Shown: positions 10,280 through 19,437 of the stretch, piece after piece
Layout: each line of letters starts with the position of its first letter
Numbering within the stretch: position 1 is the first letter of the stretch
DNA from: Campylobacter jejuni subsp. jejuni 414
GTDB taxonomy: Bacteria > Campylobacterota > Campylobacteria > Campylobacterales > Campylobacteraceae
Length of the DNA stretch: 64,000 bases
Direction: 5' to 3'
Assembly (NCBI GenBank): GCA_000163995.1
Contig: CM000855.1
Span: forward strand, 1,288,443 to 1,352,442
Made by a program: the position numbers and the translations under genes
The notes under the pieces: model-generated
What the model was told of the DNA's origin: nothing
Seen by the model: the letters and a program-made list of their open reading frames with translations, nothing else
Database searches by the model: none

Positions 10280-11210
10280 ACAAATACTGATTTTAAGCTT
10301 TTCAACACTTATCATGATGGGTATTTTTATGCTTGTAGGTTTAAATAACTTTGATGAATATGCTTTAAAAAGTCGTTTTTTGCAAATTGCAGCTATTATC
10401 ATAGTAGCTATTTGTATCGCTGTTTCAACAGTGATCTTTCAAACTCTATGTAATAACAAAATTTTAACTCCTGCTATCATAGGACTAGATTCTTTATATA
10501 TGTTACTTCAAAGTGCTCTTATCTTTTCTTTTGGTGCGGCCAATTTAAGTGTTTACAAAAATGATATCAATTTTTTAATCACCCTAGTTTGCATGATAGT
10601 TTTTTCATTAGGACTTTATAAAATTTTATTTAGTAATGATAGAAGCATTTATCTTATCATGCTTTTAGGCTTAATTTTTGGAACACTTTTTAGCACTTTA
10701 AGCTCTTTTTTTGAAGTATTAATCGACCCTGATGAATTTATGGTAATACAAGGAAGAATGTTTGCTAGTTTTGACAATATAGCTTTTGATGTTCTAGTTC
10801 TTGCTTATATCATTACCTTTTTAAGCTTTATATGGATTTTTCCCTATATTAAATTTTTAGATCCTTTAAATTTAGGTAAAGATTTGGCAATAAATTTAGG
10901 TATAAGTTATCAAAAAATCTCAAAACAATTGATGATTATCATTGCTATTTTAACTTCTATTAGCACTGCGCTTGTAGGTCCTATAACCTTTTTAGGACTT
11001 TTGGTGGTAAATATCACTTACGAGCTTTTTAAAACTGCAAAACATAGCATTTTACTAAGTGCTTGTATACTTATTAACATTTTAGCTTTACTTGGTGGGG
11101 TGTTTTTTGTCTCTAGAGTTTTTGATCACAACACTACTATAAGCGTGATTATCAATTTCTTAGGTGGGATATATTTTATCTATCTTGTATTAAAGGGCAA
11201 TAAATTATGA
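10272..11210 (+). CDS. ceuC: Enterochelin ABC transporter permease CeuC
   Basis: This second FecCD-type permease has 312 residues and pairs with CeuB to form the membrane channel. It has multiple hydrophobic helices and the family blocks TPAIIGLDSLYMLLQS and STALVGPITFLGLLVVN. The start lies within the end of ceuB (overlap 10272-10279), and the stop overlaps ceuD (ATGA, 11207-11210). The operon is therefore tightly translationally coupled. Confidence 0.95.
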   Translation: MRKQILILSFSTLIMMGIFMLVGLNNFDEYALKSRFLQIAAIIIVAICIAVSTVIFQTLCNNKILTPAIIGLDSLYMLLQSALIFSFGAANLSVYKNDINFLITLVCMIVFSLGLYKILFSNDRSIYLIMLLGLIFGTLFSTLSSFFEVLIDPDEFMVIQGRMFASFDNIAFDVLVLAYIITFLSFIWIFPYIKFLDPLNLGKDLAINLGISYQKISKQLMIIIAILTSISTALVGPITFLGLLVVNITYELFKTAKHSILLSACILINILALLGGVFFVSRVFDHNTTISVIINFLGGIYFIYLVLKGNKL

Positions 11211-11962
11211 TTAAACTAAAAAACATTACCAAATTTTATGATAATAAAGCTATTATTTCAGATCTTAGTCTTGATTTTCACAAAGGTAAAATTACTTCTA
11301 TAATAGGAGCTAATGGTGCAGGAAAATCTACTCTTTTAGCTCTTGCAAGTCGTTTGATAAAGCCTAGCAGTGGAAAAATTTATATTGATGGAATGAATTT
11401 AAAAGATTATAAAGAGCAAATCTTAGCACAAAAAATTTCCATTCTTAAACAGCAAAATAATATCAATTTAAGATTAAAAGTTGAGGAATTAGTCGCTTTT
11501 GGGCGTTTTCCACATTCTCAAGGAAGGCTCAATGTAAATGATAAAATCAAAATCAATGAAGCTTTAGAATACATGGGACTTAGTAATTTAAGAAATGAAT
11601 TTTTAGATACACTAAGTGGTGGACAAAAACAAAGAGCTTTTATAGCTATGATCATCGCACAAGATACTGAATTTATAATGTTTGATGAACCTTTAAATAA
11701 TCTTGATATGAAGCATAGCGTGCAAATCATGCAATTGATGAAAAATTTAGTCAAAGACTTTAACAAAAGTATAGCTGTTGTATTGCATGATATTAATTTT
11801 GCTTCGTTTTATTCAGATGAAATCATAGCTTTAAAAGATGGAAAACTTTTAAAACAAGGTTTAAAAGATGAAGTTATCAATCAAGAAATTTTAAAACAAA
11901 TTTATGATATGGATATACCCGTAAGTCAAATTGATGGTAAGAAAATTTGTATTTATTTTTAA
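11207..11962 (+). CDS. ceuD: Enterochelin ABC transporter ATP-binding protein CeuD
   Basis: This 251-residue cytoplasmic ATPase energises CeuBC. All nucleotide-binding motifs are intact: Walker A GANGAGKST (residues about 36-44), Q-loop ILKQQNNINL, signature LSGGQKQRAFIAMI, Walker B FIMFDEPLNNLD and switch His in VVLHDINFAS. The length is normal for FepC/FecE relatives. Confidence 0.96.
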   Translation: MIKLKNITKFYDNKAIISDLSLDFHKGKITSIIGANGAGKSTLLALASRLIKPSSGKIYIDGMNLKDYKEQILAQKISILKQQNNINLRLKVEELVAFGRFPHSQGRLNVNDKIKINEALEYMGLSNLRNEFLDTLSGGQKQRAFIAMIIAQDTEFIMFDEPLNNLDMKHSVQIMQLMKNLVKDFNKSIAVVLHDINFASFYSDEIIALKDGKLLKQGLKDEVINQEILKQIYDMDIPVSQIDGKKICIYF

Positions 11963-11974
11963 AAAGGAGAAAAT

Positions 11975-12955
11975 ATGAAAAAATCTTTATTTTTTGCATT
12001 TTTTGCAAGTTTAATTTTAATAGCTTGTAATTCAAACTCAAATGAAAACAACGCAAGTTCTACAACAAAGACTAGCGCCACGGTAAAAGTTGTACCTATT
12101 AGCATAAGCGATGAAGGCAATAGCTTTTTAGTAAAAGATAGTCTAGGAGAAAATAAAATCCCTAAAAATCCTTCTAAAGTGGTGATTTTAGATCTTGGAA
12201 TTTTAGATACTTTTGACGCTTTAAAATTAAATGATAAAGTAGCAGGCGTTCCTGCTAAAAATTTACCAAAATACTTACAGCAATTCAAAAACAAACCTAG
12301 TGTAGGTGGAGTGCAGCAAGTTGACTTTGAAGCCATTAGTGCTTTAAAACCTGATCTTATTATCATTTCTGGACGCCAAAGTAAATTTTATGACAAATTA
12401 AAAGAAATTGCTCCGACTTTATTTGTAGGACTTGATAGTGCAAATTTTTTAAGCTCTTTTGAAAACAATGTCTTAAGCGTTGCAAAACTTTATGATTTGG
12501 AAAAAGAAGCTTCAGTAAAAATTGCAGATATTAAAAATGAAATTGAAAAAGCCAAAAGTATAGTTGATGAAGATAAAAAAGCTCTTATCGTTCTTACAAA
12601 TTCTAACAAAATTTCAGCCTTTGGCCCTCAATCCCGCTTTGGAATTATTCACGATGTTTTAGGGATTAACGCAATAGATGAAAATATAAAAGTAGGCACA
12701 CATGGTAAAAGTATCAATTCTGAATTTATACTAGAAAAAAATCCTGATTATATTTTTGTTATTGATAGAAATGTCATCGTAGGCAATAAAGAACGCGCTC
12801 AAGGCATACTCGATAATCCACTTGTTGCCAAGACCAAAGCAGCACAAAACAAAAAAATCATCTATCTTGATCCAGAATACTGGTATCTAGCAAATGGAAA
12901 TGGATTAGAATCATTAAAAACTATGATTTTAGAAATCAAAAATGCTGTAAAATGA
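11975..12955 (+). CDS. ceuE: Periplasmic enterochelin-binding lipoprotein CeuE
   Basis: This 326-residue siderophore-binding lipoprotein has signal peptide MKKSLFFAFFASLILIAC with lipobox LIAC; Cys20 is the lipidation site. A low-complexity Asn/Ser/Thr linker follows, then the two-lobed periplasmic-binding fold (FecB/FatB type). The His in KVGTHGKSI and the Tyr in LDPEYWYL correspond to the known iron ligands that complete hexacoordination of tetradentate catecholate siderophores. It is the last gene of ceuBCDE, with AAGGAG 7 bases before the ATG. It also serves as a common PCR and typing marker for campylobacters. Confidence 0.96.
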   Translation: MKKSLFFAFFASLILIACNSNSNENNASSTTKTSATVKVVPISISDEGNSFLVKDSLGENKIPKNPSKVVILDLGILDTFDALKLNDKVAGVPAKNLPKYLQQFKNKPSVGGVQQVDFEAISALKPDLIIISGRQSKFYDKLKEIAPTLFVGLDSANFLSSFENNVLSVAKLYDLEKEASVKIADIKNEIEKAKSIVDEDKKALIVLTNSNKISAFGPQSRFGIIHDVLGINAIDENIKVGTHGKSINSEFILEKNPDYIFVIDRNVIVGNKERAQGILDNPLVAKTKAAQNKKIIYLDPEYWYLANGNGLESLKTMILEIKNAVK

Positions 12956-12964
12956 CACAACTTC

Positions 12965-12983
12965 GCAAGGGCTAGTCTCTTGC
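12965..12983 (+). terminator. Possible weak hairpin after ceuE
   Basis: GCAAG (12965-12969) can pair with CTTGC (12979-12983) a few bases after the ceuE stop. The stem is short and no T-run follows closely, so it may be only a partial terminator. Confidence 0.3.
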
Positions 12984-13073
12984 ATTAATTCTTATAAAAT
13001 ATTTTGAAATTTCCAAAAAAGTTTTAGCAGAAAATGTTTTTATATTTTAATAAATTTTTAAAAAAGATTAAAA

Positions 13074-13316
13074 ATGAACTTAGAATTTTCAAAAGAAACA
13101 CAGCATTTTTTAACTAATTATTGTAAAGATAATAATTTAAGTGAAAAAGAAGTTTTAGAACTTGATTTAAGTTATTTAGAACATAAAATAAGAATTAATG
13201 GTTATAAAAAAATGTAGAACTTTATAAACAAGGTAAATTAAAGACTCATACTTCTAATCAAGTTTTTCAAAAATTAGAGCTAAAATTAATAATTAATGCA
13301 AATTATACAAACTTAT
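13074..13316 (+). pseudogene. Remnant antitoxin of a RelE/ParE-type module
   Basis: An ATG at 13074 opens a frame beginning MNLEFSKETQHFLTNYC that stops after 47 codons (KKM-stop). One extra A in the A7 run at 13206-13212 would join it to a second open stretch (VELYKQGKLKTHTSNQVFQK and onward) ending at 13316, overlapping the toxin start. The joined product of about 80 residues has the size and position of an antitoxin. The family is inferred mainly from its neighbour. It was probably intact before a one-base deletion. Confidence 0.5.
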
Positions 13317-13530
13317 AGATTTTTACTTGATTTAGAAGAAATTGCAAATTTTATTTCATTGGGCAGTATAAAACAAGCTAATTTATTTTTAGATAATTTA
13401 GAAAAAAGTCTTGAAAATCTTTATCCTGTGATGATAAAAATATATAGAGATTTGATTTTTAAAGTTTATGTTAAATAATATAGATGATTTGAAAGATAAT
13501 TTTAAAAGAGATATCCAAATTTATAAAATT
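13296..13530 (+). pseudogene. Remnant RelE/ParE-family toxin
   Basis: ATG 13296 begins MQIIQTYRFLLDLEEIANFI. This is followed by SIKQANLFLDNLEKSLENL, the helical hairpin pattern of RelE/ParE toxins (two helices packed against a small sheet). After LYPV the reading frame slips. The other frame gives DDKNI just before YRDLIFKVYV, which matches the usual RDLIFKGYV-like strand. The final strands are replaced by unrelated sequence, so the toxin is almost certainly inactive. The pair lies next to tRNA-Ser, a common insertion point for accessory modules. Confidence 0.5.
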
Positions 13531-13533
13531 TAG

Positions 13534-13623
13534 TGGCGGACAGAGAGGGATTTGAACCCTCGAGACCCGTTAAGATCTGCACCCTTAGCAGGGGTGTGGT
13601 TTCAGCCGCTCACCCATCTGTCC
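13534..13623 (-). tRNA. tRNA-Ser (anticodon GCU)
   Basis: This 90-base class II tRNA encodes its CCA end (13534-13536 complement). The acceptor stem GGACAG pairs with CTGTCC with G as discriminator. The anticodon loop CTGCTAA (GCU) sits on a CACCC/GGGTG stem. A long variable arm is present, as expected for tRNA-Ser, and the T loop is GGTTCAAATCC. It decodes AGC/AGU serine codons. Confidence 0.97.
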
Positions 13624-13684
13624 AATAAAGTAAAGTATGATTATATAAAAAAATAAATAATACCCAGCTTAAAATCTAGAAAAA

Positions 13685-14239
13685 TCAAAGACTAAGATAA
13701 GCCAAAAGCAAAGTCACAATAACTCCCATTCCAAGAACTGCAAACTGTTTACTTCTATCTTTTTTATTTGCAAACAAAGCAATCATAAGCCCTGAAGTAT
13801 AAAGCATAAATAAAGCAATACCAAAACCTACACTAAGCACAGAAAAATACCAAGCACCCTTATCTTTATGAAGCATAATCATATCTCCAAGCAAAGATCT
13901 TGTTTTTAAAGTAATGTAATATTCATTGGTAGAATTTTGAGCTATATTGGCACTATAATGGGCTCCGCCTATTGTTACGCCTTTATCTTTGCTTTTAATT
14001 ATATTTGTATTAGATGGTACTTTCAAACTATTTTCTTTTAAATATTGTATTAAAGCTTCTCTTTCTTTGCCATTTTCTATAACTTTTGACAATCTATACT
14101 GCTCAACCTTCAAACCTACATCTTGATTAGCACCAAGAATATACGCTATACCAGTTAAAGCAAAAAGCAAAGCACAAGGCAAGAAAAATAAACTAAGATA
14201 AATATGAACTTGTCTAAACAGTTTATTTTTATTGATCAT
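13685..14239 (-). CDS. PepSY-associated membrane protein
   Basis: This 184-residue protein has an N-terminal membrane helix (LSLFFLPCALLFALTGIAYIL, residues about 14-33), a periplasmic loop of about 80 residues, and two C-terminal helices. The pattern RQVHIYLSLFFLPCALLFALTG is the start of PepSY-associated TM proteins, often linked to iron reduction or periplasmic regulation. It corresponds to Cj1356c. AGGAG precedes the ATG and overlaps a 15-bp perfect palindrome (14250-14264) that may be an operator. The substrate is unknown. Confidence 0.7.
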   Translation of the reverse strand: MINKNKLFRQVHIYLSLFFLPCALLFALTGIAYILGANQDVGLKVEQYRLSKVIENGKEREALIQYLKENSLKVPSNTNIIKSKDKGVTIGGAHYSANIAQNSTNEYYITLKTRSLLGDMIMLHKDKGAWYFSVLSVGFGIALFMLYTSGLMIALFANKKDRSKQFAVLGMGVIVTLLLAYLSL

Positions 14240-14249
14240 TTTAACTCCT

Positions 14250-14264
14250 TTTTGATTATCAAAA
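14250..14264 (-). promoter_or_regulatory. Palindromic operator candidate before the PepSY-type gene
   Basis: TTTTGATTATCAAAA is a perfect inverted repeat (7-1-7). It lies 11 bases upstream of the start codon and touches the AAGGAG ribosome site. Position and symmetry suggest a repressor site. The GATnATC core is Fur-like, but it is shorter than the ceuB and katA boxes. Confidence 0.45.
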
Positions 14265-14345
14265 TTTATGGTATTGTGACAAAATAAAGTGAAGTAAAAG
14301 TGAATTTTAAATAAAAAGTTTATATTTTTTAAAATGAAGAAGAAA

Positions 14346-14368
14346 AAGCCCTATGATTTATAGGGCTT
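14346..14368 (-). terminator. Rho-independent terminator of nrfHA
   Basis: AAGCCCTAT and ATAGGGCTT form a nine-base-pair stem with a five-base loop. It begins four bases past the nrfA stop and is followed on the minus strand by TTTTTC. Confidence 0.85.
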
Positions 14369-14372
14369 AAGA

Positions 14373-16244
14373 TTATTTTGTATCAATCACTTGATAATTA
14401 TAAGGAGCAAGTTCTTTATCATACTCTAAAAGTTCTTTTGGAGGATTACCATTAACATCTTTTTCATCTGCATAGTAAAGCTCTCCTGCTTTATGAGTAT
14501 TAACATCAACTTTATAGTAAAGCTCTCCTGGGTTAAATTTTTGAATATCTTCAAAACCTAAATTTGAAGTTTTAAAATCTTTAATTCCATTTGCTGCGGC
14601 AATTTCTACAAGTTTAGTTTGTCCCATTCTTGCCATATCAACAGCTTGTAATAACATTCTTGAAGCTTCGCGAGGATTGTGAAAACCGGTTGAATTTTCA
14701 GCATTAACAAAATCTGCTCTCATTTGAGCTTTACGATGAAGTTCTAAAACTTCTTTTAATTCTTCGCTAATTTTTTTCGCATCAGCTTTTTCATCTGTTT
14801 GGAATTTTTCCATATTACCTAGTTCATCGCGTAATTTTTTAGTATCCATAATCAAACTAACGATTGCATACTCAGCTGTTCTTTGATCGTGCGCAACACT
14901 ATTTTGTATATCAAATACTTGAGCTTTTAAGTAATCTTCGCTTTGCTTGTGGCAAGATTTACAAGCAGAATTAATATCTCTTAAAGGAGAAGTGATATTG
15001 TGTTGAGTAATTTTTTTAGCTCCTTCTCTAACATAAGGCATATGACAATCCACACAACTTACTCCATTTGCAGCATGCACACCACCGCTATAAAGTTCAC
15101 TTTCTGGGTGTTGAATTTTGATAATTTGCGCTCCTGTTAATTTATGAGTAAAATCAGCTCCAAATACTCCACGAATTTTATCATAATAATCATCTAACAT
15201 TTCAATTCTAAATGGTTGTCCTTTTTTCCATTCACTCCAAGGAAAGGTTAGAATTATACCATCAGTTTCAATCTCTTTGGCTTTATTACCATCTCTCCAA
15301 AACTCATACTCATCATAATTTTTCTGAGTTCCATTCCACCATTTTTTAGAACTATCATCTGCAATAGTTTCACCCATTACTTTTACTTTTTCTCCTGTTG
15401 GTTTAAAATAGTATTCAACATGGCATTGAGAGCAAACTAAAGTTCTCATTTCTTCTCTTGTAGCTTTTACACCTTGTACTAGATCTTTTTCATATCCTCT
15501 AGAAACTAAAGCATTGATAGCCGCTGGACGGGTAAGTCTTAAACTCATATCATTTGGATTGTGACAATCTGCACAAGTTACACCCATTCTTTTACCACCA
15601 TGTGGACCTGCATGTTCAGGTGAATTTTCTACTATGCCATCAACCGCTGGGATATTTTTAATCATAGTCCAATAATTTGTTGAGTTAAAAGCAATAAAAT
15701 CCCCGTTAGCAACATTTTTAATAAGCCATGGGGTCCATCCACTGTGACAATTCATACAAGCTGCTGGCTGCCCCTTAAAAGCAGCAAATCCATGGGCATT
15801 AAGAAAATCTTTATTGTTTCTTGCTGTTTTCATTTGATCTACTTGAATCCAAAAATGTCCTCTTTCTTCATTAGCATCAAGGCTAAAAGGATATCCCGCC
15901 CAAAGTATGATCAATTGAGGAAAGCGAATCAATTTTGAATAAGCTAAATTACCGCCAAATTCAGTGGCCTTAGTCTCTTCTTTTTCAACCATTAAATACA
16001 TTTTTAGTTGTTCTGGGAAAACCTTACCCCATTTTTCAAAATTGGGATTATCATCACTAAGCAAAGAAAAATCGGCATTTGCTGCAATGGCATTTTTATT
16101 TGCCTCATCTTCTTTTTTTTGATTTATATCATTATTTAACCATAAAACTCCCCCTATAAATAAAACCAAAACAACAATACCTAAGCGTAAAATATTTTTT
16201 TCATTTATCTTCTCCTTATTAAATTCCGTGTTTATGCCCAACAT
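14373..16244 (-). CDS. nrfA: Pentahaem cytochrome c nitrite reductase catalytic subunit NrfA
   Basis: NrfA reduces nitrite to ammonium in the periplasm with electrons from NrfH and also detoxifies NO. Five haem motifs are present: CMNCH, CADCH, CSQCH, CVDCH and CKSCH. The first is at the active-site haem position, where most NrfA proteins have CXXCK; campylobacters are known to use CXXCH there. A hydrophobic N-terminal anchor/signal (NILRLGIVVLVLFIGGVLWL) follows a short basic segment. The start is uncertain. I give ATG 16244, inside the end of nrfH, but the strong AAGGAG at 16210-16215 points to an out-of-frame ATG at 16204 and an in-frame ATA. A hairpin terminator follows the gene. Confidence 0.93.
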   Translation of the reverse strand: MLGINTEFNKEKINEKNILRLGIVVLVLFIGGVLWLNNDINQKKEDEANKNAIAANADFSLLSDDNPNFEKWGKVFPEQLKMYLMVEKEETKATEFGGNLAYSKLIRFPQLIILWAGYPFSLDANEERGHFWIQVDQMKTARNNKDFLNAHGFAAFKGQPAACMNCHSGWTPWLIKNVANGDFIAFNSTNYWTMIKNIPAVDGIVENSPEHAGPHGGKRMGVTCADCHNPNDMSLRLTRPAAINALVSRGYEKDLVQGVKATREEMRTLVCSQCHVEYYFKPTGEKVKVMGETIADDSSKKWWNGTQKNYDEYEFWRDGNKAKEIETDGIILTFPWSEWKKGQPFRIEMLDDYYDKIRGVFGADFTHKLTGAQIIKIQHPESELYSGGVHAANGVSCVDCHMPYVREGAKKITQHNITSPLRDINSACKSCHKQSEDYLKAQVFDIQNSVAHDQRTAEYAIVSLIMDTKKLRDELGNMEKFQTDEKADAKKISEELKEVLELHRKAQMRADFVNAENSTGFHNPREASRMLLQAVDMARMGQTKLVEIAAANGIKDFKTSNLGFEDIQKFNPGELYYKVDVNTHKAGELYYADEKDVNGNPPKELLEYDKELAPYNYQVIDTK

Positions 16245-16710
16245 CTTTATGACAAGAAGCACAATTTAACGACTTATCTGCATGTGGATTTGTTGTAGCA
16301 TTAATAGCTGTTTGAGCAAAATCTGCATGGCAGCGTATACAGTTTTCTTGCACCATTTTTCTGCTTTTTTCAGTCGCACTCAAATTTGTAGGTAATTCAT
16401 CGAGTTTAAAAGTAAAAGCATAAGCATGTCCTAAACCACTTTGTGCTTTAGCTATCCATTTAGCTACAAAATTATGTGGCAAATGACAATCCACACAAGT
16501 TGCTCTAGGTTCTCCCTTAACTTTTTGAGAATGTAGTCCTGCCATGTATTCGTTATAAACTTCATTCATAATATGGCAGTTATTACAGGATTCACTTGTA
16601 TTGCTTAAATAAGATGTGCCTTTAGCGTTATAAAAAGTATAAAAACCAACCGCAAAGAAAACAAAAAGCAAAACAAGAAAAATAGTAAAAAGATTCGAAG
16701 TTTTCTTCAA
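16219..16710 (-). CDS. nrfH: Tetrahaem cytochrome c quinol dehydrogenase NrfH
   Basis: This NapC/NirT-family membrane cytochrome has about 163 residues. It oxidises menaquinol and passes electrons to NrfA. One N-terminal membrane helix (LFTIFLVLLFVFFAVGFYTFY) and four haem motifs are visible: CNNCH, CVDCH, CIRCH and CASCH. I place the start at TTG 16710 (MKKTSNLF) because AAGGAGG lies just ahead of it. The longer frame from ATG 16734 would put the ribosome site inside the gene. Its 3' end overlaps the likely nrfA start, so the two are coupled. Confidence 0.93.
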   Translation of the reverse strand: MKKTSNLFTIFLVLLFVFFAVGFYTFYNAKGTSYLSNTSESCNNCHIMNEVYNEYMAGLHSQKVKGEPRATCVDCHLPHNFVAKWIAKAQSGLGHAYAFTFKLDELPTNLSATEKSRKMVQENCIRCHADFAQTAINATTNPHADKSLNCASCHKDVGHKHGI

Positions 16711-16794
16711 AATTTTCCTCCTTAAAATTATCATTTCTTAAAAATCTTAAATGAAATAAAAATGTCACAAAATTTCCCAGAAGTAGATTTTTTG

Positions 16795-16800
16795 ATTTTA
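16795..16800 (-). promoter_or_regulatory. Putative -10 box for nrfHA
   Basis: TAAAAT on the minus strand (within TATGTTAAAATC) lies about 85 bases upstream of the nrfH TTG. No clear -35 is seen, as is normal for this genus. The gap to ppk (16711-16920) contains no other gene. Confidence 0.35.
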
Positions 16801-16892
16801 ACATAATAAATTTAATATAATTTTAAAGATATATTTACTCTTAATTAACTAAAAAAATTAAAACTTTTATCCAATAATTTCAAAATAAATGA

Positions 16893-16898
16893 TAAAAT
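16893..16898 (+). promoter_or_regulatory. Putative -10 box for ppk
   Basis: TAAAAT within GATAAAATAC lies 22 bases before the ppk ATG, in the divergent gap from nrfH. AAAGGA serves as ribosome site. Confidence 0.4.
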
Positions 16899-16920
16899 AC
16901 AACAAAAAAAGGAAAAATTA

Positions 16921-19005
16921 ATGCAAACAAGTCCTGATATGTTTATCAATCGCGAACTTTCTTGGCTTCGCTTTAATTCTCGTGTTTTAGATCAATGTTC
17001 TAAAAATTTGCCTTTGCTAGAAAAATTAAAATTTATAGCTATATATTGCACTAATTTAGATGAATTTTATATGATACGCGTTGCAGGCTTAAAACAACTT
17101 TTTTCAGCTGGAGTTAATGCAAGCAGTAGTGATGAAATGACTCCTCTACAACAATTAAAAGCTATACGCAAATACTTACATCAAGAAAAAAAACTTTTAG
17201 AGCATTATTTTAACGAAATTACAAACGAGCTAGAAAAAGAAAATCTTTTTATAAAACATTATGAAAATTTAGATGAAAATTTCAAACAAAAATGCGATGA
17301 GTATTTTTTCTCTAATATTTTTCCTGTTATTGTTCCAATAGCTGTTGATGCTACGCACCCTTTTCCACATTTAAACAATCTATCTTTTTCACTAGCAGTT
17401 AAAATTTGTGATAAAGCACATCCTGAACTTGTGAAATTTGGAATGATTAGAATTCCAAGAGTTTTGCCTCGTTTTTATGAAGTAAGTGCAAATATTTATG
17501 TTCCTATAGAAAACATAGTTCATCAACACGCAGAAGAAATTTTTCCAGGCTATAAACTCTTAGCCTCAGCAGCGTTTAGGGTAACTAGAAATGCAGATAT
17601 GGTAATAGAAGAGGAAGAAGCTGATGATTTTATGATGATTTTAGAACAAGGTTTAAAACTTCGTAGAAAAGGAGCTTTTGTAAGATTACAAATCCAAAAA
17701 GATGCGGATGAGCAAATCGTAGAATTTCTTAATACTCACATGAAAATTTTTCACAAAGATATTTATGAATATTCTATTTTACTAAATCTCTCTAGTCTTT
17801 GGCAAATCGCAGGAAATAAAACCTTTACACACCTTTTAAGTCCACTTTACACACCCAAAACTTTGCCACCTTTTGATGAAAATTTATCTATTTTTGATGC
17901 TGTAGAAAAAGAAGATATACTTATCATACAACCTTTTGAAAGTTTTGATCCGGTCTATAAATTTATCAAAGAAGCAAGCAAAGATCCTGAAGTAATTTCC
18001 ATAAGAATGACACTTTATAGAGTGGAAAAAAATTCCAATATAGTTCAAGCTTTAATTGACGCTGCAAGTGATGGAAAACAAGTAACCGTAATGGTAGAAT
18101 TAAAAGCACGCTTTGATGAAGAAAACAATCTTCACTGGGCAAAAGCTCTAGAAAATTCTGGGGCTCATGTTATTTATGGTATTACAGGTTTTAAAGTCCA
18201 CGCTAAAGTTTCTCAAGTCATACGCAAACAAGGAGATAAACTTAAATTTTATATGCATTTAAGCACAGGAAATTACAATGCAAGTAGTGCTAAAATCTAT
18301 ACCGATACGAGTTATTTTACAAGCAAAGCAGAATTTGCAAGAGATACAACAAGTTTTTTTCACATCTTATCAGGCTTTAGCAAAAATCGTCGTCTTCAAA
18401 CTCTTTCAATGAGTCCAAATCAAATCAAAGAAAAAGTTTTAGAAATGATACGCATTGAAACAAACAAAAAAAACGAAGGTGTGATTGTTGCTAAAATGAA
18501 TTCTCTTGTAGATAACAATATCATACAAGCCCTTTATGAAGCAAGCATAGAAGGAGTGCAAATTGATCTTATCATACGCGGAATTTGCTGTTTAAAACCT
18601 AATGAAGAATATAGTAAAAACATACGCGTTAGAAGTATCATAGGAAAATATTTAGAACACGCTAGAGTGTTTTATTTTAAACATAGCGATCCAAATTATT
18701 TTATATCAAGTGCAGATTGGATGCCAAGAAATTTAGAGCGTCGCTTAGAACTCATGACTCCTATATATGATGAAAGAAGCAAAGCTAAATTGGCTCAATT
18801 TTTACGCTTGCAACTTAGCGATAATGTTTTAGCTTATGAACTTAAAAATAATGGAGAATATGAAAAAATTCCTTCTTCTGAAAAAACCATAGATTCTCAA
18901 CAAACCTTGGAAGAATATGTGAGTAAAATTTACAAAACTCTTAAAAAAGATACAGATCAAAGTCGTGCAACACACTTAGCTTCTAAACTTTTTAAAGAAA
19001 ACTAA
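16921..19005 (+). CDS. ppk: Polyphosphate kinase 1
   Basis: This 694-residue protein makes inorganic polyphosphate from ATP and is linked in C. jejuni to stress survival, natural transformation and virulence. The PPK1 order is visible: N-terminal domain ([16 protein letters not shown]), head domain, and two PLD-like C-terminal domains. Histidines fitting the phosphorylated and catalytic positions lie in [15 protein letters not shown] and [14 protein letters not shown]. The length is typical of the family. It is monocistronic: divergent from nrfH and convergent with ssrA across a hairpin. Confidence 0.95.
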   Translation: MQTSPDMFINRELSWLRFNSRVLDQCSKNLPLLEKLKFIAIYCTNLDEFYMIRVAGLKQLFSAGVNASSSDEMTPLQQLKAIRKYLHQEKKLLEHYFNEITNELEKENLFIKHYENLDENFKQKCDEYFFSNIFPVIVPIAVDATHPFPHLNNLSFSLAVKICDKAHPELVKFGMIRIPRVLPRFYEVSANIYVPIENIVHQHAEEIFPGYKLLASAAFRVTRNADMVIEEEEADDFMMILEQGLKLRRKGAFVRLQIQKDADEQIVEFLNTHMKIFHKDIYEYSILLNLSSLWQIAGNKTFTHLLSPLYTPKTLPPFDENLSIFDAVEKEDILIIQPFESFDPVYKFIKEASKDPEVISIRMTLYRVEKNSNIVQALIDAASDGKQVTVMVELKARFDEENNLHWAKALENSGAHVIYGITGFKVHAKVSQVIRKQGDKLKFYMHLSTGNYNASSAKIYTDTSYFTSKAEFARDTTSFFHILSGFSKNRRLQTLSMSPNQIKEKVLEMIRIETNKKNEGVIVAKMNSLVDNNIIQALYEASIEGVQIDLIIRGICCLKPNEEYSKNIRVRSIIGKYLEHARVFYFKHSDPNYFISSADWMPRNLERRLELMTPIYDERSKAKLAQFLRLQLSDNVLAYELKNNGEYEKIPSSEKTIDSQQTLEEYVSKIYKTLKKDTDQSRATHLASKLFKEN

Positions 19006-19038
19006 AAAGTTTTTAGGGTTTCATACTCTAAAAACTTT
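19006..19038. terminator. Bidirectional terminator between ppk and ssrA
   Basis: AAAGTTTTTAG (19006-19016) pairs with CTAAAAACTTT (19028-19038) around an 11-base loop. The A- and T-rich arms allow it to end both convergent transcripts. Confidence 0.75.
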
Positions 19039-19078
19039 CAACTATGATTTTTTTAATCTTTAAAACCGATTTTAAGAC

Positions 19079-19437
19079 TGGTGGAAGCGAGGGGAATTGA
19101 ACCCCTGTCCAAAAATAACCCCACAAAGACCTCTACATGCTTAGCAAAGATGACTTTTTCACCCTACTTCGCTCATCTTCCAAAACTTAAAAGCAAGGTT
19201 AAGACTTGACTTCACCTCAACGCTTGTCAAACGCAAGGCTACACTATCAAAAATGACCGAAAATTAAGCTAGATAGTATGACTTAAATTTCAGGCTCAAC
19301 TGAACTTACGCAGCTTTAGCGTAAGCAGGAGCAAATTTAACGTTGTTTGCGTTTAATTTTATTTGGGCTTTTTACGCTTTGCCCAAAGCGGCATGCCATC
19401 TAAGCAGACTTACTCCTGTCGAAGCCAAGTCGCTCCC
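19079..19437 (-). ncRNA. ssrA: tmRNA (SsrA)
   Basis: This transfer-messenger RNA of 359 bases rescues stalled ribosomes. The tRNA-like ends pair (GGGAGCG at the 5' end with CGCTTCC), and CCA is encoded at 19079-19081. The T arm GGGGTTCAATTCCCC is intact. The internal reading frame at 19306-19350 encodes the proteolysis tag ANNVKFAPAYAKAA followed by TAA, the known Campylobacter tag. It starts immediately after the stop of the gene at 19438-19848, so its promoter must lie in that gene's last codons. Confidence 0.97.

Noticed and set aside
16202-16204. ATG with good ribosome site as the start of nrfA
   Set aside because: Reads out of frame and stops after a few codons (GCT TAG).
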